A DNA stretch of 26,156 bases, from assembly GCA_934636305.1 (NCBI GenBank), contig CAKUAM010000024.1, positions 1-26,156 on the forward strand, read 5' to 3'. Below are positions 7,573 to 15,138 of the stretch, piece after piece. Position 1 is the first letter of the stretch, and each line of letters begins with the position of its first letter. Source of the DNA: an uncultured Oscillospiraceae bacterium. GTDB taxonomy: Bacteria; Bacillota; Clostridia; Oscillospirales; Oscillospiraceae. A program made the position numbers and the translations under genes. The notes under the pieces were generated by a model. That model was not told the origin of the DNA. It searched no databases and saw nothing but the letters and a program-made list of their open reading frames with translations.

Positions 7573-8880
7573 ATGCGCAGATCAGTTGGGCGGCTGTATT
7601 ATTTTGTGATTGCAGCGGGCGCTTTTTTTACGGTAGCCGTCATTATTGGCCTGACGAATAATCTCTACACGCTTTATGTCATTCCGGTTACGAGGGATCT
7701 GTCGATTTCCCGCGGCGTATTCTCTCTGGCGCTGACGGTCCGGTATATCGCGAGCGCGTTCTGCAACCTGTTTATGGGGCGGGTCTATCAGAAATACGGC
7801 TACCGCAGGCCGACGGCGCTGCTGGTTGCGCTGGTTGCGCTGTCATTTGTCGGCTATGCGCTGGCACAGAATATGTTGCCATACCTTCTTGGGGCGCTGA
7901 TCTACGGCATTGGGGAATATTTCATCAGTACTGCGGCGCTCTCCCGCTTGATTGCCACGTGGTTCTACAGCCATCAGGGCGTTGTGACAGGCATTGTCAT
8001 GGCGGCCAGCGGCGTGGGCGGCTCAATTCTGAGCCTGGTGCTCTCGTCAATTATGGAGGCGTCAAGCTGGCGGGATGCGCAGCTGTTTTCCGCGGGACTG
8101 CTGGCAATTGTCGCAGTGATAATCTTCTTTGTCATGCGCGACAGACCCGAGGAGGTCGGCCTCACGCCGTATCATTCGCCGGATAAGCCGGTGCGCAGTC
8201 TGCGTCACCGCAAGCTGATTACGCCCTGGGATGGCGTGAGCATGCATGAGCTGACCAGAAAGCCGTATTTTTATCTGACAATGGCTGGTATGATGCTGGC
8301 GACAATTGCCTCGAACGGGGTATACTGCATTGTTGTGCCGCATCTGCAGGATGTCGGTTTTTCGGCGGCATTTGCGGCAAAAATGCTGAGTCTAATGCTC
8401 ATTATGATGGCGGTAGATAAAATTCTGCTCGGTCTGCTCACAGACCGCTTTGGCGCGCACTGCTCCGTGCTGGCCTGCGTGTGCTTCTGCTTTGTCGGGA
8501 TTGTGATGCTGCTGAATATCCATAGCCAGTGGCAGGCGGTGGCGGCAGCGGTGCTGCTGTCCATGTCGGTGTGCCTGAACGGCTTTATTCAGCCGCTTCT
8601 GGCGCAGGAGCTGTTTGGCCGCCGGGCCTACAGCACCACGCTCGGCATTATGCTGGCGATGCTATCTATCGGGGGGCTGCTGTCCTCTCCGCTTGTAAAT
8701 TTCAGCTTTGATCTGACCGGCTCCTACCGGCAGATTTTATATGTTCTGGCAGGTGTTACGGTGCTCGATGCAATTTTGCTGCTGCCGGCCTTCTATGAGG
8801 AAGGACGTTTCCGCAGGAAGGTTGAATCAGAGGCCAATGCGTCTGCCGCAGCTACTGTTTCTGACACAGAAGGAGAATGA
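7573..8880 (+). CDS. MFS transporter, possible sialic acid carrier
   Basis: Major facilitator protein, 435 aa, with about 12 membrane segments in two halves. The first segment is YYFVIAAGAFFTVAVIIG. The inter-helix motif MGRVYQKYGYRRP resembles the conserved loop between helices 2 and 3, and the central loop (about residues 190-220, RPEEVGLTPYHS) is typical of the oxalate/formate and monocarboxylate-like MFS branch. GGAGGAA precedes the ATG. The nanA start codon is only 3 nt after its stop, so the pair is coupled. Substrate is inferred from that partner: free sialic acid or a related acidic sugar. The family alone does not fix the substrate. Confidence 0.9.
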   Translation: MRRSVGRLYYFVIAAGAFFTVAVIIGLTNNLYTLYVIPVTRDLSISRGVFSLALTVRYIASAFCNLFMGRVYQKYGYRRPTALLVALVALSFVGYALAQNMLPYLLGALIYGIGEYFISTAALSRLIATWFYSHQGVVTGIVMAASGVGGSILSLVLSSIMEASSWRDAQLFSAGLLAIVAVIIFFVMRDRPEEVGLTPYHSPDKPVRSLRHRKLITPWDGVSMHELTRKPYFYLTMAGMMLATIASNGVYCIVVPHLQDVGFSAAFAAKMLSLMLIMMAVDKILLGLLTDRFGAHCSVLACVCFCFVGIVMLLNIHSQWQAVAAAVLLSMSVCLNGFIQPLLAQELFGRRAYSTTLGIMLAMLSIGGLLSSPLVNFSFDLTGSYRQILYVLAGVTVLDAILLLPAFYEEGRFRRKVESEANASAAATVSDTEGE

Positions 8881-8883
8881 ACC

Positions 8884-9786
8884 ATGGAAAACAACAATGT
8901 CAAATTTACCGGTGTTATGTCTGCGCTCGTTTCCTGCATCGATGAGAATGAAACTGTAAAAGAGGACAGCATGCGTCGCCTGATGAACTGGCACCTGAAG
9001 GAGGGCTTTTCCGGTTTCTATCTGACCGGCGGCACTGGCGAAGGACCTGTCCTGCAGAAAAGCACCCGTATGAAAATTGCGGAGATTGCCAAGGACGAGG
9101 CCGGCAGCCGCTGCAAGCTGATTGCGCATGTGGGCGCGATTGATCTGAAAACGGCGACGGAGCTGGCAAAGCATGCCGGGCAGATCGGTCTGGACGCAAT
9201 TTCCTCTGTGCCGCCGTTCTTCTTTGGCTACGGTGAGGCGCAGATTGCAGATTATTATAAGGCGCTGGCGGATGCCTCCGGGCTGCCGGTTCTCATGTAT
9301 GCCTCCCCGCTGGCTGGCGTGAATATCACGTGGGACATGGTTGATCGGTTTATGGATATTCCCGGTATGATCGGCCTGAAGTGGACAAGCCATGATTACT
9401 TTACGATGCACCGCATCAAGAGCCTGCGCGGCGGCAACATCAATGTCATCAACGGGCCGGACGAGCTGCTGCTGTGCGGTCTGACGATGGGTGCGGACGG
9501 CGGCATCGGCGCAACCTACAACGTTATGCCCAAGCTGTTTACAAGGATCTACAACGCCTATCAGGCTGGCGATCTGGAGACAGCACGGCAGGCGCAGTTC
9601 CAGGTCAACAAGCTCATCGAGGTGCTTGCACAGTTCGGCGTGGTCTGCGGCATCAAGGATATGCTCTGCATGATCGGCTACGACTGCGGCTATCAGGTCT
9701 ATCCGCAGAAGCGCTTCACCGACGACGAGCGTGAGGCGTTCCATAAGGCGCTCAAGCAGATCCGCTATGAGGAGGAATATCTGTAA
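8884..9786 (+). CDS. nanA: N-acetylneuraminate lyase (NanA), DapA superfamily
   Basis: Class I aldolase that splits N-acetylneuraminate into pyruvate and ManNAc in the cytoplasm. 300 aa, a single TIM barrel. The Schiff-base Lys is K166 in GLKWTSHD (E. coli NanA has ALKQTSGD) and the catalytic Tyr is Y139 in LMYASP. The substrate loop is TGGTGEG. The run GADGGIGATYNVMP is characteristic of NanA rather than of DapA. Also close to NanA are RLMNWHLKEGFSGFYL and LIAHVGAIDLKTATELAKHA. A related sub-branch acting on another keto-acid sugar cannot be ruled out without a tree. It lies between the MFS gene and an M20 hydrolase gene. Confidence 0.9.
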   Translation: MENNNVKFTGVMSALVSCIDENETVKEDSMRRLMNWHLKEGFSGFYLTGGTGEGPVLQKSTRMKIAEIAKDEAGSRCKLIAHVGAIDLKTATELAKHAGQIGLDAISSVPPFFFGYGEAQIADYYKALADASGLPVLMYASPLAGVNITWDMVDRFMDIPGMIGLKWTSHDYFTMHRIKSLRGGNINVINGPDELLLCGLTMGADGGIGATYNVMPKLFTRIYNAYQAGDLETARQAQFQVNKLIEVLAQFGVVCGIKDMLCMIGYDCGYQVYPQKRFTDDEREAFHKALKQIRYEEEYL

Positions 9787-9808
9787 TCCGGATCGGGAGG
9801 AGGTTGCC

Positions 9809-11095
9809 ATGCAGATGAAATTGACGGCCCTGGAGAGCCGCGCGCTTGCGCAGCTGGAGGAAAAGAAGGAATCCCTGTTTTCGCTTCTGCAGACGCTGGT
9901 GCGGTTTGATACACAGAATTTTGGAAATGACGGCAAGGAAGCAGCCTGTGCGGAGTTTATCCGGCAGCTCTATGAAAAACAGGGGCTGGAGACAACGCTC
10001 TACTACCCGGACAGCGTGCCCGGCGTTGTGCAGAGCCCACTCTACTGGCCAGGACAGCACACCGATACGCGCCCGAATGTTACGGGTATCCGCTGGGGTG
10101 CTGACCGCACGGAGCGCGTTATGCTGGCGGCACACATCGATACCATGCCCACGGGCGACGTTTCCCTGTGGAAATATGGGCCGTTTAACCCGGTAATCGA
10201 GGATGGCCGGCTGATAGGCCTTGGCAGCTGCGACGATAAATTCGGCATTGCCGGTGCCTTTATCGCGCTGCAGACGCTCGATGAGCTGGGAATCTGCCTG
10301 AAGAAAACGGTTGTCTTAAATTCCTATTGCGACGAAGAATTTGGCGGCGGCAATGGAGCAGTGGCGGCAGCCATGCAGTGCCCTTGCCAGACGCTTGTGA
10401 ATCTGGATGGCGGCAGCTATGAGATGTGGGCGACGGCGCTCGGCGGCGGCTGCTATCAGCTGCGGCTGCATCGGGAAGCAACCAGCGACGATTGTATGCA
10501 TGTCTATCGTGTGCTGGCGCAGGTGATGCAGGAGCTCGAGCAGTTCGGTGCGCGCCGCCGCGCAGAGCTGCAGGCCAACCGGTATTACAAGGGTACGGTC
10601 ATTGCGGACTCGGCGTTCCGCGTGGGCAGCGTCGGCTGTACGGGCGAGAGCCATCAGGACGCGCAGGTGAGCTTTGTCATTTATACTGACCGCACGCAGC
10701 AGCAGATTGACGCGGAGCTCGCAGAAATTGTGCAGAGGCTGCAGCCGGTTATGGAGCGGGCCAATGTTGTCACAGAGGGCTTTGCCCATACCAGCCGCTT
10801 CTTCCGCTACAGTGAGGTCGACGAGCAGGCAGAGGCGTTCCAAACCCTGCATGCCTGCGCGGAGGCGGCCTGCGGCCATCCGGTCCGCATTGCCGGTTCC
10901 TGCCTGACGGATCTGTCAGCCTTTGTCGGCGCAAACCCGTCCGCCTGCAGCTTCAACTTTGGCGTGCTGCGTGATTTTTCGCTCCCTGGTGGCGCGCACC
11001 AGCCCAATGAGTTTGTCGACTGCGAGGAGTTTTATCACTTTACGCAGGCGCTGCTTCTGTTTATGCTCCGCTACTGCGGCACAACGGAAGAATAA
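9809..11095 (+). CDS. M20-family metallohydrolase (deacylase/peptidase)
   Basis: Zinc-dependent amidohydrolase of the M20 (ArgE/DapE/CPG2) family, 428 aa. Metal and catalytic positions: H109 and D111 in AHIDTMPTGD, D142-D143 in CDDKFGIAG, D175-E177 in DEEFGGG and H397 in GGAHQPNEF. The lid/dimerisation domain lies about residues 215-325 (GGGCYQLRLHR to VSFVIYTDR). Start ATG 9809 has GGGAGGAGG just upstream; an in-frame extension overlaps nanA and lacks a site of its own. Substrate unknown: being cotranscribed with nanA, it may remove an N-acyl group from an amino sugar or cut a glycan-linked peptide (inference). Confidence 0.9.
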   Translation: MQMKLTALESRALAQLEEKKESLFSLLQTLVRFDTQNFGNDGKEAACAEFIRQLYEKQGLETTLYYPDSVPGVVQSPLYWPGQHTDTRPNVTGIRWGADRTERVMLAAHIDTMPTGDVSLWKYGPFNPVIEDGRLIGLGSCDDKFGIAGAFIALQTLDELGICLKKTVVLNSYCDEEFGGGNGAVAAAMQCPCQTLVNLDGGSYEMWATALGGGCYQLRLHREATSDDCMHVYRVLAQVMQELEQFGARRRAELQANRYYKGTVIADSAFRVGSVGCTGESHQDAQVSFVIYTDRTQQQIDAELAEIVQRLQPVMERANVVTEGFAHTSRFFRYSEVDEQAEAFQTLHACAEAACGHPVRIAGSCLTDLSAFVGANPSACSFNFGVLRDFSLPGGAHQPNEFVDCEEFYHFTQALLLFMLRYCGTTEE

Positions 11096-11103
11096 CCGGA
11101 AAA

Positions 11104-11139
11104 CCCCTGACAGCGGCCGTGTCCTGCCGCTGTCAGGGG
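11104..11139 (+). terminator. 14-bp hairpin between M20 and DUF624 genes
   Basis: Stem CCCCTGACAGCGGC / GCCGCTGTCAGGGG with an 8-nt loop, followed by TATATAGAT instead of a U-run. It is more likely a partial terminator or an RNA-processing/stability hairpin inside the operon than a full stop, because the next ribosome-binding site follows 12 nt later. Confidence 0.5.
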
Positions 11140-11164
11140 TATATAGATATCAGGAGGAATCTTC

Positions 11165-11851
11165 ATGCTATGGAACAACAGACGCTTTCAGCCGCCATCT
11201 GAGGACGCGGAGCCTGTCAGAAATACACCCGGCGCAAAGCTGTGGTATCTTTTAACCACGCATGTGCCGCGGCTGCTTTGGGCAAATCTGCTGTGCACGC
11301 TGTTCTGCATCCCGATTGTCACAATCCCGGCCTCCCTGTGCGCGCTGCATGCGGTTGTGCTGCAGTATTATCGGATCGGCTATGGCAGCAGCGTGTTTCA
11401 GATATTCTGGAAGGAGTTCAAATCTGCGTTTGTGCAAAAAACACTGCTTAGCCTTCTGCTGCTGGCGCTGCCGGTTGGCGGCTGGTTTCTCGGCAGCCTG
11501 ATTGCAGTCTGGGCCAGCTATGCGCTTGCCGGCATTCTGGCAGTTCTGGCGCTGTGCACACTGGCGTGGTTTTATCCGCAGCTGGCGATTCTCCAGCTGC
11601 AGCCGGTTGTGGCGCTGCGCAACGCGCTGCTGCTGACAGCAATCGAGTCCTGGCGGAATTTGCTTCTGCTGCTCATTGAGCTGGTTGCAGTTGCCGTTAT
11701 TGTGATTTTATGGCCGCTGAGCCTTCTGTTCCTGCTCATTTTTTTGCCGGTGCTGCCGGTTGTTTTGATGACGGCTGTGACAATGCCGGTCCTGGAACAA
11801 CGGCTGATCGAACAGGAGCTTCCATCTGAAAATACGAAAACAGATGAATAA
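11165..11851 (+). CDS. DUF624 (YesL-like) membrane protein
   Basis: 228 aa, with AGGAGGAA upstream of the ATG. Five or so membrane segments: LLWANLLCTLFCIPIVTIPASLC, LSLLLLALPVGGWFLGSLI, ASYALAGILAVLALCTLAWF, and two near the C-terminus. The N-terminal run LTTHVPRLLWANLLCTLFCIP followed by SLCALHAVVLQYYR and a charged loop is the DUF624 signature. These proteins (YesL in Bacillus) are found in carbohydrate-uptake operons of Firmicutes and their role is unknown. Last gene of the nanA operon. Confidence 0.85.
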   Translation: MLWNNRRFQPPSEDAEPVRNTPGAKLWYLLTTHVPRLLWANLLCTLFCIPIVTIPASLCALHAVVLQYYRIGYGSSVFQIFWKEFKSAFVQKTLLSLLLLALPVGGWFLGSLIAVWASYALAGILAVLALCTLAWFYPQLAILQLQPVVALRNALLLTAIESWRNLLLLLIELVAVAVIVILWPLSLLFLLIFLPVLPVVLMTAVTMPVLEQRLIEQELPSENTKTDE

Positions 11852-11881
11852 AAACAGCGCAGAGCACGTGCTCTGCGCTGT
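11846..11881 (-). terminator. Terminator of the minus-strand Asp-box/ABC operon
   Basis: Read on the minus strand, the 28-bp palindrome at 11881-11854 is followed by TTTTTATT, a good intrinsic terminator tail. It lies about 215 nt beyond the Asp-box gene stop at 12097. Confidence 0.7.
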
Positions 11882-12077
11882 CAGCGTGTCGAAAAAGTCT
11901 TTTCGCCCCGCTGAGACAGTTTTCCGAACTTTAAAAAAGTTCGAAAAACTGGTTGATTGAACGCGAAGGGGGCTCTTTGCCCCCTTCACTCTTCCCCTGC
12001 TGCTCTGTCTTCCAACTCTTTTCGTAGTTTTTTGACAGTCTCAACAGCGCAGAGCACGTGCACGTGCTCTGCGCTGT
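11854..12077. repeat. Inverted-repeat element with terminator palindromes at both ends
   Basis: The left palindrome (11854-11881) is a perfect 14+14 inverted repeat, ACAGCGCAGAGCAC. The right (12044-12077) is a perfect 17+17 repeat of the same sequence plus GTG. Next to each, facing inward, are related sequences: CAGCGTGTCGAAAAAG on the left and, on the opposite strand, TGAGACTGTCAAAAAAC on the right. The interior (about 160 bp) holds hairpins CGAACTT/AAGTTCG and GAAGGGGGC (11965-11973) / GCCCCCTTC (11979-11987) and no gene. It resembles a miniature inverted-repeat element. Confidence 0.65.
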
Positions 12078-12084
12078 TTCTTTG
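12044..12084 (+). terminator. Terminator of the plus-strand nanA operon
   Basis: Read on the plus strand, the 34-bp palindrome 12044-12077 is followed by TTCTTTG after its final T. It is about 190 nt beyond the DUF624 stop. It pairs with the left palindrome, so each one ends the operon coming from the far side. Confidence 0.6.
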
Positions 12085-12096
12085 CTTATTCGTGGC

Positions 12097-13218
12097 TTAT
12101 TCGTGCAGGGTTGTGATATCGATGGTGCGGATGCCATCCGGCGCGCTGATGTAGTAGCAGACCAGAATCCTGCCATCGTCAAGCTCAATGGCATTCGGAT
12201 AGCCGAGATCGCCGTTGGGGGCATCGTCGCGGAGGATGAGCTCCTCCGCCTGGCTGATGTCTGTCAGCTCTGCGTTGCAGACACGCGCGCGGATGCCAAA
12301 TGGCTCGCGGCGATAGCCGTAGGTCAGCAGAACCTTGCCGCTTTTCAGCCGCAGCGGGTGGAACGGGCTTGAGCCCCAGCAATTCGGAATCTCCTGTACG
12401 GGGCCAAAGGTCCTGCCATCGTCCTCGGATACGGAAATGTGCAGATTCAGATACGTCTGCTCAAAGTCAACGCCGGGAAGGGTGTAGTCGCTCTGCGTCC
12501 GGTAAAGGCCAATGATGCGGCCGGACTCTGTGCGGTAGATATTTGCCTCGAGATAGTGCTTCTGGCACGTGGGGTCAAACGCCATAGTGGAATAGAACTG
12601 CCACGTCTCGCCGCGGTCGGTGGAGCGGACAAGTCCGGCTCTGGACAGCTCACCCGGGTTGAGTGCACCGTAGAACGGCATCAGAAGGCTCCCGTCCGGC
12701 ATTTCAATGATGTTGCCGCGCACGCCGCCGGCCTTCGGCACGCCGTCCATCCACAGGTGCGGCATGTGACGCCAGGTTTTGCCGTTGTCGTCAGAGATGC
12801 TGTAGCTCGCGCCGTCCGGATAGCAGTCATACTTGCCGTGAACATTGGTTCGGCCATATTTGGCGAACATGGCCGGGTCAAAGACCTTGGCCCCCTCGCC
12901 GGCCGGGACGAGCGCCCAGCGGAAGTAGGTGACAATCATGCGTCCGTCACGCAGAACGTTGACGCAGGGATCCTGATCACTCATCTCATCGTCGACGATA
13001 ACGTGCAGGGTTTTGTCAAATGTTGTCCCGCCATCGGGAGAGACGACAAAAACGTCCTTCGCGGTTGGGTCAATGTGTGTGGTATAGCCGTATTCCTTCT
13101 GCCGCTCCAGCGCATGGCGGAACGCGCAGATGATCGTGTCGTCAGGCAGACGGGCAAGGTTCGGGAAGGCAACGTATTGCTCATCACGATAGATGGTTTT
13201 GTGACCAAGAATTTTCAT
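12097..13218 (-). CDS. Cytoplasmic sialidase-superfamily (Asp-box/BNR) protein
   Basis: Six-bladed beta-propeller protein of 373 aa with no signal peptide. Four Asp boxes (SxDxGxT[WF]): residues 60-67 SPDGGTTF, 142-149 SDDNGKTW, 199-206 STDRGETW and 264-271 SEDDGRTF. Possible active-site run: E224 in LEANIYRTESGR and R240 in GLYRTQS, in the spacing seen between the catalytic Glu and second Arg of sialidases. A classic FRIP motif is not seen near the N-terminus, where CAFRHA (R34) is the nearest candidate. Its start lies 7 nt after the stop of the upstream permease gene, so it is the last gene of the ABC operon. It may act inside the cell on imported sialosides or another acidic sugar; the activity is not proven by sequence. 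Confidence 0.85.
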   Translation of the reverse strand: MKILGHKTIYRDEQYVAFPNLARLPDDTIICAFRHALERQKEYGYTTHIDPTAKDVFVVSPDGGTTFDKTLHVIVDDEMSDQDPCVNVLRDGRMIVTYFRWALVPAGEGAKVFDPAMFAKYGRTNVHGKYDCYPDGASYSISDDNGKTWRHMPHLWMDGVPKAGGVRGNIIEMPDGSLLMPFYGALNPGELSRAGLVRSTDRGETWQFYSTMAFDPTCQKHYLEANIYRTESGRIIGLYRTQSDYTLPGVDFEQTYLNLHISVSEDDGRTFGPVQEIPNCWGSSPFHPLRLKSGKVLLTYGYRREPFGIRARVCNAELTDISQAEELILRDDAPNGDLGYPNAIELDDGRILVCYYISAPDGIRTIDITTLHE

Positions 13219-13224
13219 AAGATC

Positions 13225-14073
13225 TTATCCTTTCACGGCGGAGCCGACCAGCGACTTTACAAAGAATTTCTGGCACGAAATAAAGGCTATCATAATCGGC
13301 AGCAGCATGATGACGTTTGCGGCCATGATGGCGGGATAGTTCTGCATCTGGTCATCAGAGAATACCTTGACGGCCAGCGGCAGGGTAAAGAGCTTCTTGT
13401 CCCAAAGGTACAGCAGAGGCTTTTCATAGTCGTTCCAGGACCAGAGGAAGTACATGAACAGCAGTGTGGACACGCTGCCCTTTGTATTGGGCAATGCAAT
13501 CGACCAGTAGATCCGGAAGTTGCTGGCGCCGTCCAGACGCGCGGACTCAATGAGCGAATCCGGAATGGACAAGAATGCCTGCCGCATCAGAAACACACCG
13601 AAGGTGCCGCCGAAGAAATAGCCGAGCCACAAGGAGGCATGCGTGTTGAGAAGCCCCAGCTTGGAGTAGATCATATACGTTGGCAGCATCGTCACCATGC
13701 CGGGCAGCATCGTTGTGATGAGCTTCATCATAAACAGCTTGTCGCGGCCATAGAACTTGATCTTGGCATAGGCGTAGCCGGCCATCGTGCAGGAGAAAAA
13801 CGTACCGACAAGGGCGATTGCCGAAACCTTGACGGAGTTGAAGAAGTAGGTGAAAAACGGAATCGTCCCGGAGAACAGCGCCTGGTAGCCCTTGAGCGTC
13901 GGATTTTTCGGAATCCATTCGATCGGGAAGCTAAAGACACTGTTGATGCCCTTGAAGGACGTGGAAACCATCCAGACAAACGGGATGACCATCATAATGC
14001 CGAGTAACCACACCAGCAGGGTTGCAATGATCCGCGGCAGGTAATCAAGCAGAGTTTTCTTTTTCTTTGTCAT
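13225..14073 (-). CDS. Sugar ABC transporter permease, MalG type (importer 2)
   Basis: 282 aa, CUT1 membrane subunit. Starts MTKKKKTLLDYLPRIIATLL at ATG 14073, with GGGAGG 7 nt upstream. A longer frame to 14283 overlaps the previous gene in another frame and is not used. First membrane segment LLGIMMVIPFVWMVSTSF. EAA loop LIESARLDGASNFRIYWSIALP. The C-terminus QKFFVKSLVGSAVKG is typical. Fourteen nt separate it from the upstream permease stop. Confidence 0.95.
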   Translation of the reverse strand: MTKKKKTLLDYLPRIIATLLVWLLGIMMVIPFVWMVSTSFKGINSVFSFPIEWIPKNPTLKGYQALFSGTIPFFTYFFNSVKVSAIALVGTFFSCTMAGYAYAKIKFYGRDKLFMMKLITTMLPGMVTMLPTYMIYSKLGLLNTHASLWLGYFFGGTFGVFLMRQAFLSIPDSLIESARLDGASNFRIYWSIALPNTKGSVSTLLFMYFLWSWNDYEKPLLYLWDKKLFTLPLAVKVFSDDQMQNYPAIMAANVIMLLPIMIAFISCQKFFVKSLVGSAVKG

Positions 14074-14087
14074 ATCCGATCCTCCCG

Positions 14088-15017
14088 TTATTCCGCGCTG
14101 AACTTGCTCTCTGTCCGCCAGCGGATCACAGTAAACACCATGACGATCGCGCACAGCAGCCAGGCAAGCGCACATGCATATCCGGTCCGATAGGTAATGA
14201 AACCAGAGCGGTAGATATAAAGACCCAGCGTATAGGTGCTGGTGCCCGGGCCGCCCTTGGTAATAATCTGTACGAAGCTCCACATCTGCAGGCTGCTGAT
14301 GATGCCGAGCACAGTCAGAAGGAACGTGGTCGGGCGCAGCTGCGGGAGCGTGATGCTGAAGAATTTCCGGATGGGCCCTGCGCCGTCCATGTCGGCGGCC
14401 TCATAGAGCTCCTGCGGAATCTGCTGCAGCGCACTGCTGTACATCAGAATGCTGTAGCCGATATCCTTCCAGAGAAGAACGAGCATAATTGCGGGAAGTG
14501 CCCAGGTGCTGCTGCTGAGCCAGCCGGGGAGCGCAGCCTCTGAGATACCGAGCAGCATGAGAAGCATGTTGATCGGGCCTTTTGTCTTGTGGAACAGGGC
14601 CTGCCAGACCGTTGCAACGGCAACGATGTTTGTGACATACGGCAGGAAGAACAGCGCGCGAACGCTGGCTTTGGCGTAAACAGCCTTATTGATAATGCTT
14701 GCAAGGACTGCCGCAAGAAACAGCTCGACCGGCACGACAAGCAGCAGCTTTGCGTTGTTAATGAGACATGCGCGCAGATAAATGTCGCTGAACATGTCTT
14801 TGAAGTTTTTCAGCCCGACGAACTGCGCTGCTTCAAAGCCCTTCAGCAGGTTCCAGTCCGTAAAGGCCATGCACAGGGAGAAGATGACGCCAAAAAGCGT
14901 AAATACCAGAAAGCCGATCAGATTCGGCGCGATCAGCAGGTAACCGCTGAGGTTTTCCGTAAATTTGGCGCTATGGATACGCGACTGCTTCTGTCTGCGC
15001 GTGGTGTTTGCTTGCAT
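14088..15017 (-). CDS. Sugar ABC transporter permease, MalF type (importer 2)
   Basis: 309 aa, CUT1 membrane subunit. Start at ATG 15017 (MQANTTRRQKQSR), with GAGGGA upstream; a GTG at 15050 would add 11 residues but has no clear site. Six membrane segments starting SGYLLIAPNLIGFLVFTLFG. EAA loop YEAADMDGAGPIRKFFSITLP. The run TKGGPGTSTYTLGLYIY is the standard MalF-family motif. It lies 121 nt after the binding-protein stop, across a hairpin. Confidence 0.95.
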   Translation of the reverse strand: MQANTTRRQKQSRIHSAKFTENLSGYLLIAPNLIGFLVFTLFGVIFSLCMAFTDWNLLKGFEAAQFVGLKNFKDMFSDIYLRACLINNAKLLLVVPVELFLAAVLASIINKAVYAKASVRALFFLPYVTNIVAVATVWQALFHKTKGPINMLLMLLGISEAALPGWLSSSTWALPAIMLVLLWKDIGYSILMYSSALQQIPQELYEAADMDGAGPIRKFFSITLPQLRPTTFLLTVLGIISSLQMWSFVQIITKGGPGTSTYTLGLYIYRSGFITYRTGYACALAWLLCAIVMVFTVIRWRTESKFSAE

Positions 15018-15077
15018 AAGGATCCCTCGCTTCCCCTTGTATCCGGCCACCGGGTGTGGCCGCCGGAGTGATGAAAT

Positions 15078-15107
15078 AACCGGTGCGGCGGTTCCGCCGC
15101 ACCGGTT
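15078..15107 (-). terminator. Hairpin between binding-protein and permease genes
   Basis: Perfect 13-bp stem AACCGGTGCGGCG / CGCCGCACCGGTT with a 4-nt loop. On the minus strand it is followed by ATTTCAT, a weak tail. As in operon 1, a hairpin directly follows the binding-protein gene, so partial termination or 3'-end protection of that message is likely. Confidence 0.6.
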
Positions 15108-15138
15108 TGCGTGAATATTCTGCGTGGTATGGATTGGA

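Noticed and set aside
12439..14007. 522-codon plus-strand open frame across the Asp-box and permease genes
   Set aside because: It spans two real minus-strand genes and their junction, so it cannot be a genuine single gene.
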